Assembly (NCBI GenBank): GCA_014058105.1
Contig: JACGCM010000933.1
Span: forward strand, 682,001 to 746,000
Source: Kingdonia uniflora
Lineage: Eukaryota; Streptophyta; Magnoliopsida; Ranunculales; Circaeasteraceae
Length of the DNA: 64,000 bases
Reading direction: 5' to 3'
A program made the position numbers and the translations under genes. The notes under the pieces are model-generated. The model searched no databases, was not told the origin of the DNA, and worked only from the letters and a program-made list of their open reading frames with translations. How positions within the stretch are numbered: the first letter of the stretch is position 1; each line of letters opens with the position of its first letter. Shown piece after piece: positions 23,556 through 35,581 of the stretch.

Positions 23556-25327
23556 TTTCTTACTCTTTTCACATTGACAAGCATTACAAAAAGGCATAGT
23601 CTTTATTGTACTTGTTTAAAGCAGTTTATTCAAGACTACTTGCTTTTGAAAAGTTAAAGAAGAAGGGTGACCTAATCTTTGATGCCATATTGTAGAAGAA
23701 GAGCTGAATCCAATGAAGGCAGTTGGATTATGAGTAGATTTTGATTTGGCAGATATTGACTGAAGAGGAAAGGGATAGAGCCCATACCTTTGATGGCCTT
23801 GGAAAAGAATCCTCCTGAGATATTGTCCTTCACAAAGAATGAGTTGTAAGCAAATGTAAGAGATTAATTATTATCATTAACAAATTTGTGTAAATAATAG
23901 ATTTTGTGTTATTTGAGGGACATGAAGAATATTTTTGAGATGGAAAGTAGAGTGTGGAGTAGATAAAATTGAAGAGCTAGTGTGTAAAATATTCAAACCT
24001 TGTCCATTGCCAATAGTAACTCTGTTTCCTCCCTCATATTCTGTAGGATCTTACAGGTTATAAATATCTAATATTATATGATTTCTAGCAACAGTATCAG
24101 CATACCAGTTTTGTTGTTGAAGGTGTAGCAGTTTGGTTTGCAGCCATGGCTAATAATTTGGATGGAAGAATTCTTCCTTGAAAGTCATAGTTCATTCTAT
24201 TGTGACAATCTATTGCAAGATGTCCCAATTTGTTAAAAATTTGACAAGTAGGTTTGTTTGTGGATGGAGTGCTTGACTCTCCAAAGTAAAATTATGACGG
24301 AGACCTGTTTGTTGTAAAATTTGGAGAAGGATCGTTGGTAGAGAAAAACTGAGGTCTGTTTGGGTTGTAATTGTCAACTGAGTTGTTCTGATAACTTTGA
24401 TTATAGCTTCTTGTGAAACTTCTACAATTTCTTCCACCTCTACCATGATATGTAGTGTAGTTTCTAGGTGATGCATTTTGATGAGCATATGGTGATCTAC
24501 TAGTAGAAAAGGCTTGTGTTGTGGAATCTGTTTGAACATAAACCTTATTCCTTGCTTCAATTTGTAATTTTTTACTCGGGAGCAGCCTATGAAGATCATC
24601 AGTACTAATTGACGATGATCAAACTCGAATTAAAGTCGCAAAAGCATCGAATTCCTATGGGAGACCATTAAGAATGTGGAATATGGTATCTTCATCATCA
24701 TTCATAGAACATGATGCAGCTAAATTAATTATCAACCACTTGTTTGATGTTCTGGAGATAATCAGTGATTGAATCACAGTTTTTTTTCCAAAGATTGAAG
24801 CTTTGATTTTAGTTGCATAACGTGAGAATGAGAGATTGTTGAAAACCTTCGTTCAAGAGTGCGCCATAGTAATTCAGATGTTGGAAGACCAACAACATAA
24901 GGGAGAAGACTTTCTGATAGTGTTGCATTGAGCCAAATGAGGAGAGTTTGATATTGTTTCATCCAATTACCTGGAAGAGAGAACATCAGTATCTAATTCA
25001 TCTGTTGCAGTACTGAATTCACATGGCGATAAGTTAGATCCATCAATAAGACCTAAAAGATCAAAACTTTGAAGAATTGGGAGCCAAAGAGACTTCCAGA
25101 GGATGTAGTTGTCCTTTATAAGCTTAATTGTGAATAATCATTGGTGAGGTTGATTGAGTATGAGTAGCCATTGAAGATTTTGAAGAAGATTTAATAATCA
25201 TTTAGAGATTAAAAGGGGGAGAGATCTATGGATCTTAAATCACCATTGATGAGCTCAAAGAAGCTTCAACAGTTGTTGAGAGATAGAGATCTAAAAAATT
25301 TGGATCGTTTTTCACCATTTGGTAATT
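23556..25327 (-). pseudogene. Copia 1: gag, zinc knuckle and protease
   Basis: Read on the minus strand: the leader after the PBS; Gag with ATLSESLLPYVVGLPTSEL, WRTLERRFST and MQLKSKLQSLEKKL at 24900-24774; a Ser/Asn/Gln-rich basic stretch at 24540-24330; and a zinc-knuckle remnant (CQIFNKLGHLAIDCH) near 24250-24200. The protease region follows (YADTVARNHI near 24090, NILHVPQITQNLL near 23890) and the start of GAG-pre-integrase. Several stops and shifts are present. The coding region is interrupted by Copia 2 at 23550 and resumes at 17581. Confidence 0.82.
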
Positions 25328-25339
25328 GCTCTGGTACCA
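25328..25339 (-). other. primer-binding site of Copia 1
   Basis: The minus strand reads TGGTACCAGAGC, one base from the initiator tRNA-Met complement, and abuts the LTR with no gap if the LTR ends at 25340. Confidence 0.8.
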
Positions 25340-25543
25340 TAATAGAATTCAAAGAGTGACTTAAAACAAAATGATTTTCATTGATTGAATCACTAGATCT
25401 ATATGTGAGTTAAGCTCAACTAACATAACAAATTTATGTTATGGTTACAGCAGTAAAGCAGTTAGTACAGCTGGCTAACAGACATTACAAAATATTAGTT
25501 ACAACAGTCATAACAGTATTACCAGAAAGGTAGTTATCTATTA
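25340..25543 (-). mobile_element. 5' LTR of Copia 1
   Basis: A 204-bp LTR homologous to 4854-5066. On the minus strand it starts TAATAGATAAC and ends in TTCTATTA, so its ends form the inverted pair TAATAGA/TCTATTA. The target copy cagag follows at 25544-25548. Confidence 0.82.
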
Positions 25544-25548
25544 CAGAG

Positions 25549-26560
25549 AACTACTCAAAGATCAGACCATCAATAATAAAGATGTATGAGCAGACTTCTG
25601 GGATGCCTGATTGCCAAGGAATTGCTTAAAATCCTGGTCCCAGCAGGATTTTACACACCTAAGATCAAGAGATACAAAGACACCGATTTAGTGGAGCACG
25701 TTCAATTCCTCCAAGACTCCTTGAGGTTGTATTCAATTTCGAACCATATTTTGTGTCATTTGCTAATGCTAGCCTCCAGAAAAAGCCACTTCGATGGTTC
25801 CATTCACTACCTGAGGGCTTGATCTATTCCTTTGATCAACTATAAAATCTCTTCGTCAAAATTTATGCTCATAATAAAGATAAAGAAGAAAACTTATATG
25901 CTCTCATCAGTCTCTAGCAAGCCCAAGATGAGAAACTTAAGGATTTTGCAAAAAACAAACTTACTAGAAAAGACCATTGTATCAACTTTTACAAATGCGC
26001 TGCTAATCGATTGTAAATCAAGAAAACACTTGTTCTTGATCAAACCTCCTACTTTGGAAGATATGATCGAAAAAGTAAATGGGTATATTGACCTGGAAAG
26101 GATAATGTTGAATAGACATAAATCTACTAAAAGTGTTCTAACCACAAATGGTCAAAACACAGATATAAGGGTAGCTCGAGCTGAAGATGATGGCGGTAAT
26201 AAGAAACATGCAAAAATAGAAAATGACAAGCCGAGAAAATGGAATAAGTTACCTAAACCAGTCCTCCCTAAACTAAATGTAAAATTGGCTGAGATCAATC
26301 CTATGTTGATAAAAGATAAGTTCTTCCATAATGCGCAACCTCTGGAGCCTCTTGAAAGAAAACCCAACTTCAAATATCACAAAGTCAGGCATGCATCATC
26401 ACACTAAATGGTGATATGATCTCCAAAGGTTAATGCAATACTTCTTAAAGGATGGGAGGATGCACGAGTATACTATTGATCTAGAAGGATATAAAAAAGG
26501 AATCTATAAAAGAAGAAGTCGACATAATCCAAGTCAAAGAAGAAATCGAGGAGAAACATC
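25549..26560 (+). pseudogene. Tat 1: central and C-terminal gag
   Basis: Gag resumes after the Copia 1 insertion. The capsid-type segment reads LVPAGFYTPKIKRY, then DLVEHVQFLQDSLRLY at 25636-25728, a pattern common in Ty3/Gypsy Gag. The 191-codon frame 25832-26407 contains FTNALLIDC, PPTLEDMIEKVNGYIDLERIM and a lysine-rich tail ending in a PLEPLERKPNFKYHK block. The equivalent region of Tat 2 is at 29690-30250, so the two are homologous. Frameshifts near 25820 break the polyprotein. Confidence 0.8.
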
Positions 26561-29500
26561 TTTACCGCCGCTGTCTTAACCACATGATTGAAATGTACTA
26601 AATCAATAATTCAATCATATGGAGACTGATACAATGCAAGGACCTTCAGTGATGGAAAAAGGAGCTCGATTGCTACCCAATTAAATTAACAAACGGACTG
26701 GTATTTCTTTCAAGGATTGCGACGTCGAACATGTCAAATTCCCACATCACGATGCCATGGTTGTCATGCTGAAAATGAAAAACTTTGTAATGCATACCAT
26801 AATGATCCATACAAGGAGCACAATTAATGTACTCTTCAAAAGTACAATCGAACAAATGGAACTAACAGAAAGTCAAAGTAATTGATATGGACATAAGCAG
26901 ATTTAATGGTTTTAAGATGGAACGAGTGGGAAAAATCGTTCCACCCCCGCAAAAACATTAAATCGCGATATTACAGGTTGTCTTGCCTATTACAGATTTA
27001 ATGTTTATTTTTGCATGATCAATACAAAATTGTGATATTTAGGTATCATGGGCCATTGCTCTAGATACACAATATGAAAGCGATATGCTGGATCTACCAT
27101 CAGGTTCTCTGTTGGAATTGGATCGAATGGAGGAATTTATGAACTCAAAGGTAGCCCCAGAAGCTAGCCCGAACTTGTAAGTACATTGTAACTAGTGTTA
27201 TCGATACCTCCGAGGAATTTATGGCATAGAAATTACCAAAAACTGATTACATGGATGACCTACCTTCTTTAATCAAACCAATAGAGTACATATAGATCGG
27301 CGCATAGTAAGAGGGACATTTGTTGGCACTAGATTTGAACAGGAGGAATGCGAAAGACTCATTCACTTCCTTCAAACAAACAAAGATGTGTTCACTTGGA
27401 CATTTACAGAAATGTTAGGTGTCGACCCAGCTTTTGCCTGTCACAAATTTAGTTTGAGGGGCAAGGCAACTGATGTCAAGCAAAAGCAAAGAAAGCCATC
27501 TCCTTGACCCAAAGAGGAGGTGAACAAAGAAATTGACAAATTGATTGAAGTAGGATTCATCCGGGAATCAGAATATCTAGAGTGGATCTTAAAACATTGT
27601 GGTCATTCCAAAATAGAATGGGAAAGTCTGAATTTGTGTAGATTTTACAAATTTGAATAAATAGACGCCAAATGATAGTTACCCACTTCCCATAATCAAC
27701 CAATTACTAGACTTAACTGCTGGACATGAGCTCATCTCAATGATGGACGCATTCCCTCTCCTACTAGAAGATTAGGAGATGCTACTTTCATAACTAAAAG
27801 AGATTTATATTGCTACAATGTCATGTCATTCGGATGGAAGAATGCTGGAACGACTTACCAGCACCTGGTAAAAAATATAGAGGTTTATATTGGCGATATG
27901 TTTTGGAAAAGCTTGAAGAATGAGAATCATATTGCAGATCTCAAAACAATCTTCGATACTCTGCGATCTTACAGAATAGAACTTAATCAGGATAAATGTT
28001 AATTCAGAGTACAATCGACCAAATTCTTGGGTCACCTCATCAGTAAAATGGGAATAGAAGCTAATCCATATCAAATTCGAGCCTTGATATATATGTCATC
28101 CCCAAAAAAACTAAAAAGAGTGTACAAAAATTAGCTTGAAAGACTGCTGCAGTAAGCAGATTCGTTTATAAATTTTCAAATCGTTGTAGGCGGTTATTCC
28201 TAACTCTACCCGGCTCCATAAAGAAAGGAAAAACAAGACATAATGGTCAGATTGAATGGACTGACGAATACGAGGTTGTATTTTAGGAACTTAAAAAATA
28301 CTTGGGTAAGCCTCCAATCATGAGCACACCTCTGGAAGGGGTAGAATTGACTGTCTATTTAGCAGTGACAGAGAACTTAATAAGCTCGGTTCTTATCCGA
28401 CTTGAAGGGAAAATTGAGAAGCCCATTTACTTCATCTACAAGGCCTTGACCCTAGCTGAAACAAGGTATTCGATGATTGAGAAGCTTCTCCTAACACTCG
28501 TGTACACCTTTCAAAATTTGAAGCAATATTTTTTAGCTTATTCCATCAGAGTCATGACGAATTATCTTTTTTGAGAAGTCTTGTCAAAGAAAAAAAAAGT
28601 CACGACGAGTTCAACAATGGTCGGTAAATCTGGGTAAAAACGATATGTGTTTTAAACAATGAACATTAGAAAAAGGCCTAGCCATAGCTGATTTTCTAGC
28701 AGACCTCCCAGTGGAATATCTAGATTGGGAAGAACATGATCCAGAAATATCGAAAGAACAAGTCGAAGAGAAGGAAGACTGGATAACCAAAACGGGATGA
28801 AATTAATAATAGATGGGTCAGCTGGACTCGCTGAATTAGAACTGGGAATCATGCTAATCACCCCATCTAATGATAGGATCGCAAAGTGAATTTGGCGAGA
28901 TTTTGAATCATCTAATAATGTTATAGAGTGTGAAGCTATCATTCATGGATTAGATATGGCCCAGGATATCGGAGAACCAGAGATATCGATATACGCAGAT
29001 TGGTTGTTGATAGATTGATACTACTTTGAATGGTACAAAAAGAATGGAAAGATGATTTACTACACGGCTCTAGTAGTCGAAAGGATGAGTAAATTCGAAA
29101 AGGCGATGCTGGAATTTTTACCTTAAGGAGATAATAGACAGGTTCTTTAGCATACTTAGCTGGTATCCTGGGGACAAAGGCTAGATATTTGAAAATTGAA
29201 ATTGTATCCATTCCCAACATTGATCATACATCTATATGCGCAATCAATATTGGGGGCGTTAAAGTAAAGGAAGACGATTGGGGAAACCCTTTCTTGAAGT
29301 ATATCGGCCCGGATAATAAATGTGATGACGAGCTACCATAAGATTCGAATAAGAGACGAAAGCTAATCAAAAATTCAAAATGCTATATAGTGATAAAAGA
29401 CAAGTTCTCCAGGTTCAGGAGATCTATCACTGGACCTTATCTGAAATGCCTTTTAGTAAAAGACACTAAGGGAATGATGAGATAACTGCATAAAGGAACA

Positions 29501-29640
29501 TGTGGATCTTACATAGTAGGACATTCATTTACAAATAGAGTAATTACATAAGGAATGTTCTGGCCAAAAATAAGGACACATGCTAAAGAATATTCAAGAA
29601 AATGTGATGCATGACGTTAAGAACTATTTACACAATAGAG
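26561..29640 (+). pseudogene. Tat 1: protease, RT, RNase H, second RNase H and broken integrase
   Basis: Pol domains appear in order on the plus strand. RT is at about 27490-28130 (EEVNKEIDKLIEVGFIRE; VMSFGWKNAGTTYQHLV; a catalytic box reading YIGDM near 27893, so one Asp is lost; KFLGHLISKMGIEAN). The first RNase H is at 28300-28574 (TVYLAVTENLISSVLIRLEG, ETRYSMIEKLLLTLVYTFQ). A second, archaeal-type RNase H follows near 28795-29020 (LIIDGSAGLAE, LGIMLITPSNDRI), which is characteristic of the Tat lineage. An integrase zinc segment is near 29480-29620 (LHKGTCGSYIVGHSF, GMFWPKIRTHAKEY). Homology then ends and gag of Tat 2 begins. Confidence 0.8.
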
Positions 29641-30370
29641 ACAAATAGTAAAACCTCTACTCCTTGATCAGTTTTAAATAAATTTTGGGGGAGAAGCTCG
29701 ATGCATTCAACAAAAAATTCTTAGAACTGGCAAAAAGAGTGGATAGTCTTCACCAAAAAATTATGGTTTTGGCTTTTACCAATGCTCTACTCATGGAAAG
29801 CCGAGTAAAGGAAGAGTGAATAGTCTCAAGCATAAAATTTCGGTTTCGGCTTTTATCAATGCTTTACTCATGGAAAGGTGAGCAAAGGACCATCTCATCT
29901 TAAATAAGCCAACAACTCTCGAAGACATGATCGAAAAAGTGAACAGTTACATCGATCTCGAAAGTATGATGTCCGAAAGACAAAAACCACAAAAATTAAT
30001 CTTGACAACAAAATGATAAGCCATAAAATAAGAATTTGAACGCACTACAGATACCGAAAGAGACAGGAAATGAACTAAATATAATGGAGATATATCTCGA
30101 ATGGGAAGCAACCTTCCAAAGCCATGCCTACCAAGATTAACTACTAAGCAGGCCGATATCTACCCTATACTTCAGAAATACAAGTTCTTTAGAAATGCCC
30201 AACCCCTCCAGCCCATCGATGGTAAGCCTTACTGTAAATGTCACAAAGTCTGATATCATGATACAGAACGTTGTTATACTCTACAGGGACTCATGGAATG
30301 CATACTTAAAGATGGAAGATTGCACAAATACATTGTCGATTTAGAGAGATAAAATAGGAGTTATAAACTT
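29641..30370 (+). pseudogene. Tat 2: gag, 5'-truncated
   Basis: Starts in mid-gag directly against the broken integrase of Tat 1. Recognisable are LAFTNALLMES near 29770, PTTLEDMIEKVNSYIDLESMM near 29908-29970 and PLQPIDGKPYCKCHKV near 30205-30250. All align with Tat 1 gag. No LTR lies between the two elements, so a deletion or unequal recombination between neighbours is likely. Confidence 0.78.
29736..29891 (+). repeat. 77-bp tandem duplication inside Tat 2 gag
   Basis: The segment from agagtggatagtc (about 29738) recurs, with substitutions, from agagtgaatagtc (about 29815). Each unit encodes the VLAFTNALLMES-type segment. Tat 1 has one copy. The two units have diverged, so the duplication is old. 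Confidence 0.75.
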
Positions 30371-32055
30371 GATAATGAGGTTGTTCAGATCGAAGGAGGA
30401 ACAGATGAGAAAAATTTATACCATCTTTGTCTCAGCTACTTCATTAAAACACACAAGATTAACAGACCAGTTAGATTCAAAAAGCGTCGTATCATTCAAT
30501 ATCACGACCTATCCATGGTGGAAAAAGAAGCCCGGTTGCTTCCAAAATCTAGTAATAGAAGAACAGGATTTCCTTCGATCAGATGGGCTTAACAGATCAA
30601 CTCAAGGCTAGCGATATAAACATCAGCGGTTTCAATGGATTTAAAGAAGAACGAATAGGCAAGATCGCACTTTCCATTACAGCAAGACCAATAATGATAG
30701 ACATAACATTTTACACTGTAAATGCAAAATCACGTTATTTGGGAATCATAGCAGATGTTGGCTACACAACATAAATGTAATTCCCTCATTTTATCATTTG
30801 GTGTTGCATTTTGATTGGAATAGAGGGATATATGATATTAAAGGCAGTCAGAAGTTAGCTCGAGCTTATGAAAATACTATGACTATCATGACAGAACTTT
30901 CTGAGGAGTACGAATGATAGCAATTACAAAACACTAAACCCGCAGACAATAGACCATCAAACAATGAAGTCACAAAATACATTGAGATTAACAGAGAAAA
31001 GGTAGGCACATATATTGGGACTCGCATATCATTAATAGAACGTGATGCTCTTATTCAATTTTAAAAAGAAAATAGTGATGTGTTCGCATGGACATTCCAC
31101 AAAATGCCATGAGTCAATCCTACTTTAACTTACCATAAACTCTATTTAAAAGACAAGGTTGTAGCGATTAAACAAAAATAAAGGACGTTAGCACCTAGAC
31201 TCCGGGAGGAAGTTAACAAGGAGATCGATAAATTTATTTAAGTCAGTTTTATTCAAAAGATAAACTATCTCGACTGGATCTTAAATATCATAACAGTTAT
31301 AAAGAAAAATGGCAAGATCAAAGTCTGTGTGGATTTTACAGGCCTCAATAAACATACTCCGAAGGATAGTTTACCTCTTCTAATAATTAATTATTTGCTA
31401 GATTCCACCATAGGGCATGAACTCCTATGCATCATAAATGCTACATCATGATATAGTAAAATACCATTTTTGCCTGACGACCAGGAAAAATAGCTTTCAT
31501 CATAGAACATGAATTATATTGTTACAATGTCATGCCTTTCAGACTTAAAAAATATGGGAACTACTTATCAAAGATTGATGACCCAAATGTTTAAAGGCCA
31601 TATCGGGAAAACAATGGAAATCCATATCGATGACATGCTATGTAAAAGTCTAAAAAAGATGATCATCTCGCAAATCATTATACAGCTTTTGAAATTCTTT
31701 GATTATACATGATGAAGCTCAACCCTGATAAATTTCAGCTCGGCGTCCAATCAGGAAAGTTTTTGGGGCATTTGATAAGCAAGAAGGGAATCGAAGCTGA
31801 CCTCGATCGCATTCGCGTTATATTATCAATGCCTTCACCAAGAATGAAGAAAGATGTACAAAAATTAACCGGTAAAATTGTAGCAATTATCCAATTTGTA
31901 TCCAAATTATCATATCGATGTAGATAGTTAATTAACCTACTACGTGAAAGGACACGAAAAGGCAAGACTAAAAAAGATTAAAAGAACGAGTGGAATAACG
32001 AATGTGAAGTAGGATTTTAGGATTTCTAAAGTTATTTGGGAAAACCTCACATAAG
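30371..32055 (+). pseudogene. Tat 2: protease region and reverse transcriptase
   Basis: The protease-like stretch is near 30600-30770 (INISGFNGFKEERIGKIALSI, YLGIIADVG). RT follows at 31195-32030: LREEVNKEIDKFI, WILNIITVIKKNGKIKVCVDFTGLN, the catalytic box IHIDDMLCKS near 31620 (both Asp retained), and KFLGHLISKKGIEADLDRI near 31757. Multiple stops interrupt it. The frame is cut at 32055 by plastid DNA and resumes at 33102 with almost no loss compared with Tat 1 (YLGKP on the left, ELTIYL on the right). Confidence 0.8.
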
Positions 32056-33101
32056 CTTTTTGTATTTAAAGTGATTTGTGTATCTACTCCATTGAAATTT
32101 TTGTTCCATACCATTATGGAAGAAGATCCAGGTAAAATATGTACTTCCTCAGGAATGAAAAAAAACCGATCTATTTTCATTTGGTATTTTGGCCTAACTT
32201 CTTTTGTTCCTCGATATTCAATCAAATCCTCTTTTTATATTTAGTAATTCCTGAACTATTTCTTCTATATCGGGGATCATCGAAATAAGCAAGAATACTA
32301 TTTCTGCGGAAAATACCATTTATGGGTATTTTAATTGAGATTCCTGAACGAGATATTTATTCTTTCTCTTTGTTAATTAGATTGGAATGGAATGATGAAT
32401 CTATTTCTTCGCCTCTTTGCCAATAAATTAGAATTTTTGCAGAGAATGGCAGGATATAGGAAATTGCAATGGCTGTTACGTACGATTTGATCCGGTCGTG
32501 AATAATCAAGAATATTATCTGCCTTTTTATCAGAAAAATCCAAACCAAACAATTTTTGTCTCGCTTGATCATTAGTTACAGAGAGGTTAGAAATAGATCT
32601 TTGTTTGATAGAAAGAGAATGAATATTCATTTGATCTTGATCTTTATGGAGTGAAAAAGGGACTATACTAGATCTGTATGGATCTCCGGATAATATCCAT
32701 AAATGATATGTTTTTGGTAAGAGGTGAACATTACCCTATTGTCCTATATTTAGTAATTCCTGAACTATTTCTTCTGTATCAGGGATCATCGAAATAAGCA
32801 AGAATACTCTATTTATGTAGAAAATACCATTTATGGATATTTTAATTGAGATACCTGAACGAGATATTTGTTCTTTCTCTCGTTGTTGATTAGATTGGAA
32901 TGGAGTGATGAATCTATTTCTTCGCCTCTTTGCCAATAAATCAAAATTTTCATAGAGAATGGCAGGATATAGGAAATTGTAATGGCTGTTGCGTATGATT
33001 CGATCCGGTCGTGAATAATCAAGAATCCTATCCGCCTTTTTATCATAAAAATCCAAACCAAACAATTTGTGTCTCGCTTGATCATTAGTTACAGAGAGGT
33101 A
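32056..33101 (-). pseudogene. rpoC2: plastid rpoC2 fragment inserted in nucleus (NUPT), two tandem blocks
   Basis: Minus-strand translation matches the plastid-encoded RNA polymerase beta'' subunit. Block 1 runs 32738 to 32056 and contains [64 protein letters not shown] and [19 protein letters not shown]. Block 2 runs 33101 to about 32742 and repeats the middle part ([32 protein letters not shown] to the SGIT region). The blocks are head to tail and differ by substitutions and small indels. The flanks on both sides are the RNase H gene of Tat 2. Both blocks have frameshifts and no plastid promoter is attached, so this is a dead nuclear copy. Confidence 0.9.
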
Positions 33102-35080
33102 CCCCAATTGAAGTTGAAGAACTTACAATCTACCTTGTCGTTACAGAAAGATCACTCAGTTTGGTGTTCATCCGACTCGGGAGAAAACCGAAAAACCTAT
33201 CTATTTTATCAATAAAACCCTTACACCTGCAGAGACAGGATGCACAAAACTTAAAAATTTACTCCTGGACCTTGTCTATACCTTACAAAAGTAAAAACAT
33301 TATTTTCAAGCTCACTCGATTAGAATGATGACTAATTACCCACTGCGAGAGGTTTTGTCCAAAAAGGAAAAATCAAAGCGAGTATAGTAGTGGTTAGTCA
33401 GTTTAGGAGAACACGATATTTATTTTGAAGAAAGACCCTTAGAAAAAGGTCAAGCGGTAGCTAATTTCTTGGCAGATTTTCCAGTTGAAGACCCCAATTG
33501 GGAAGAAGATGACACCGACCTGGTAGAAGAGCAATTCAAAGAAAAAATAGACTGGATCTATAAAAAAAGGTGGTACCTTTTGATCGATGGATCCGCGAGA
33601 CCGACAGGATCGGGAATCGATATTGTTCTCATCAAACCCTCAAATAATAGGATTGAGAAATCAATCTGATTCAATTTCGAGGCCACCAGAGTACATGGCG
33701 TTGATCCATGAAATGGATATGGCACTAGAAATCTGAGTACCCGAACTATTTATACATACAAATTCCTTGTTTATCGTGATCCATTACATAAAATGATATC
33801 AAAAAATAGAAAAATGGTAGATTATGTCGCATTAGTAACTGTCAGAATAAGCAAATTCTAAAAAACTACAATTGAATACTTACCTCAAGGGGAAAACATG
33901 CACGCAGATTCCCTTGCTTATCTTGCTGGAATTCTTAAAACATAAGCTTGATATTTAAAGATTAAAGTAGTATCTACACCAACATTAACGTCATTAGATC
34001 GAATGCCATTAACACTGGGGGTAATGAAGAGTAGTAAGATGATTGGAGATGGCCTTTCCTTAAATATATTGGACCAAAGAATGATTTTACTGGTGAACAC
34101 TCTGAAGATGTCAATGAAAGAAGAAGACTGATAGACAATGTTAAATAATACATAATTGTTGACAATATCCTTTACAAACGGCCAGCCATAGATCCTTATC
34201 TTAAATGTTTGTCCGACACAGAAGCCAAGGAATTTTTACGAGAATTACATGAAGGTACTTGTGGATCACATGTCATAGGATGATCTTTGGCCAATCTCTC
34301 AATAACTCAGGGAGTCTTTTGGCCTAGAATGAGGTCGCATGCCATCGAATATAAAATAAATATGACGCATGTCAGCGACATAGGCACAAAATTTGAGCTT
34401 CAGCCCTAGAGCTTCATTCTAGCAAAGTATATTAACCTCTTAAAAAATGGGCTCTTGTCCTAGTGGGAGAGTTACTAAACACCCCCGTGAAAAGGAGACA
34501 TCATTTAGTAGCAGCTGACTACTTTACCAAATAGGTAGAAGCAATCCCTTTGTGTCGAGCATGAGAAGAAGAGGTCATTAAGTTCATATAGGAGAACATT
34601 ATCGCAATGTTCGGTTGTCCACATCTTATCAGAATTGATAATATACCACAGTTTGTTGGTGAAAAGGTGGTCGAGTTTCTCAACAAACATAACATCATTC
34701 ACTCTCCTTTAAATCCTTACTACCCACAGTGGAACGGTCAAGCAGAAATCACCAACAAAACTATAATAGATGGGATAAAAGAACATTTGAAAGAGAAGAA
34801 CCACATGTACTATGGGCATATCGAACAACTCCGCGTATATCCCCTTTCATGTTAGCCTATGGAACTGAAGCTATTATCCTAACTGAATATTATCACCTTG
34901 TACGTGACCATGAAAAGACGGATGAAGAGAATGAATTTCAGTTAGCATGTGATATGATCTAGATCGAAGAAATAAGAGATCGAGCAATTATGAATCTTGG
35001 AAGATATTATCACGCGTTGGCTAAATCTGACAACAAGGGAGTTTGTAACAAAGAATTTTTGCTATAATTGCTGAACATGT
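33102..35080 (+). pseudogene. Tat 2: RNase H, archaeal-type RNase H and integrase
   Basis: The first RNase H resumes at 33102 ([23 protein letters not shown]). The linker MADFPVEDPNWEED follows at 33469, and the second RNase H at 33570-33780 (YLLIDGSARPTGSGIDIVLIKPSNNRIEKS). The integrase zinc segment is near 34240-34350 (LHEGTCGSHVIG, GVFWPRMRSHAIEY). The core has HLVAADYFTK near 34503, the second Asp in IDNIPQFVG near 34635, and the Glu box YPQWNGQAEITNKTI near 34720. It ends with RDRAIMNLGRYYHALAKSD near 34980. Stops are scattered throughout. Two RNase H domains support the Tat assignment. Confidence 0.82.
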
Positions 35081-35580
35081 GGTAACCCTAAGGTCCCTAA
35101 ACAACTTGACTTACTTATGCTATGGGCATATCATTCTTTTAAACCCTTGAAAGAAGCGCAATTTGACAAACAAGACAATTAAGAACTCAAATTGAACAAA
35201 AATATACCAGTATATAGTTTCGAACCTATCGGCAGATATTATGGAATTTCATGACATACATTACGACGACTGCAAGATATCTCCATCCAAGGTGTATTCC
35301 ATATCCAAACCGCCTTAACCCCCTTCAACACCTTTCCAAAACTCAGTACCGTAGCCCTTGACATCAATAGTAAAACAAGCATTCAAATCTCACATCCCCT
35401 TCGCACCAAAAATAACCCTTCACATCAACAACACTCTTATCAGAATAACACATTCCAACAATTGACTCATAATATTTCCAATACACCAAAATCCAAACCC
35501 ACCAAAACCCTAACTCCAATTACTCATAAGTTACTGTACATTTTCCAATCTATTCACAAGACACATTCATAAGTACATAC
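35081..35580. other. AT-rich tract after Tat 2 pol, no gene recognised
   Basis: The plus strand decays into short frames after the integrase tail. From 35300 to 35520 it is rich in C and A (ccaaaaccctaactcc-type runs). I see no LTR, tRNA or domain. It may belong to the Tat 3' region or be the downstream part of the minus-strand unit starting near 35836. Confidence 0.4.
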
Positions 35581-35581
35581 C

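Larger units (their letters stand above)
4854..25543 (-). mobile_element. Copia 1 (Ale/Retrofit-like), complete but split by two later insertions
   Basis: A Ty1/Copia element on the minus strand with LTRs at 25340-25543 (5') and 4854-5066 (3'), and a perfect 5-bp target duplication cagag at 4849-4853 and 25544-25548. It is inserted in the gag gene of Tat 1. Its own body is about 4.8 kb once Tekay 2 (5821-15786) and Copia 2 (17587-23550) are discounted. Domain order on the minus strand is gag, protease, integrase, RT, RNase H. Many stops make it inactive. The lineage assignment rests on gag style and short LTRs and is tentative. Confidence 0.85.

Noticed and set aside
32056..33101. Minus-strand ORFs of about 85-123 codons as a novel Tat accessory gene
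   Set aside because: The translated segments are plastid rpoC2, not a new gene.
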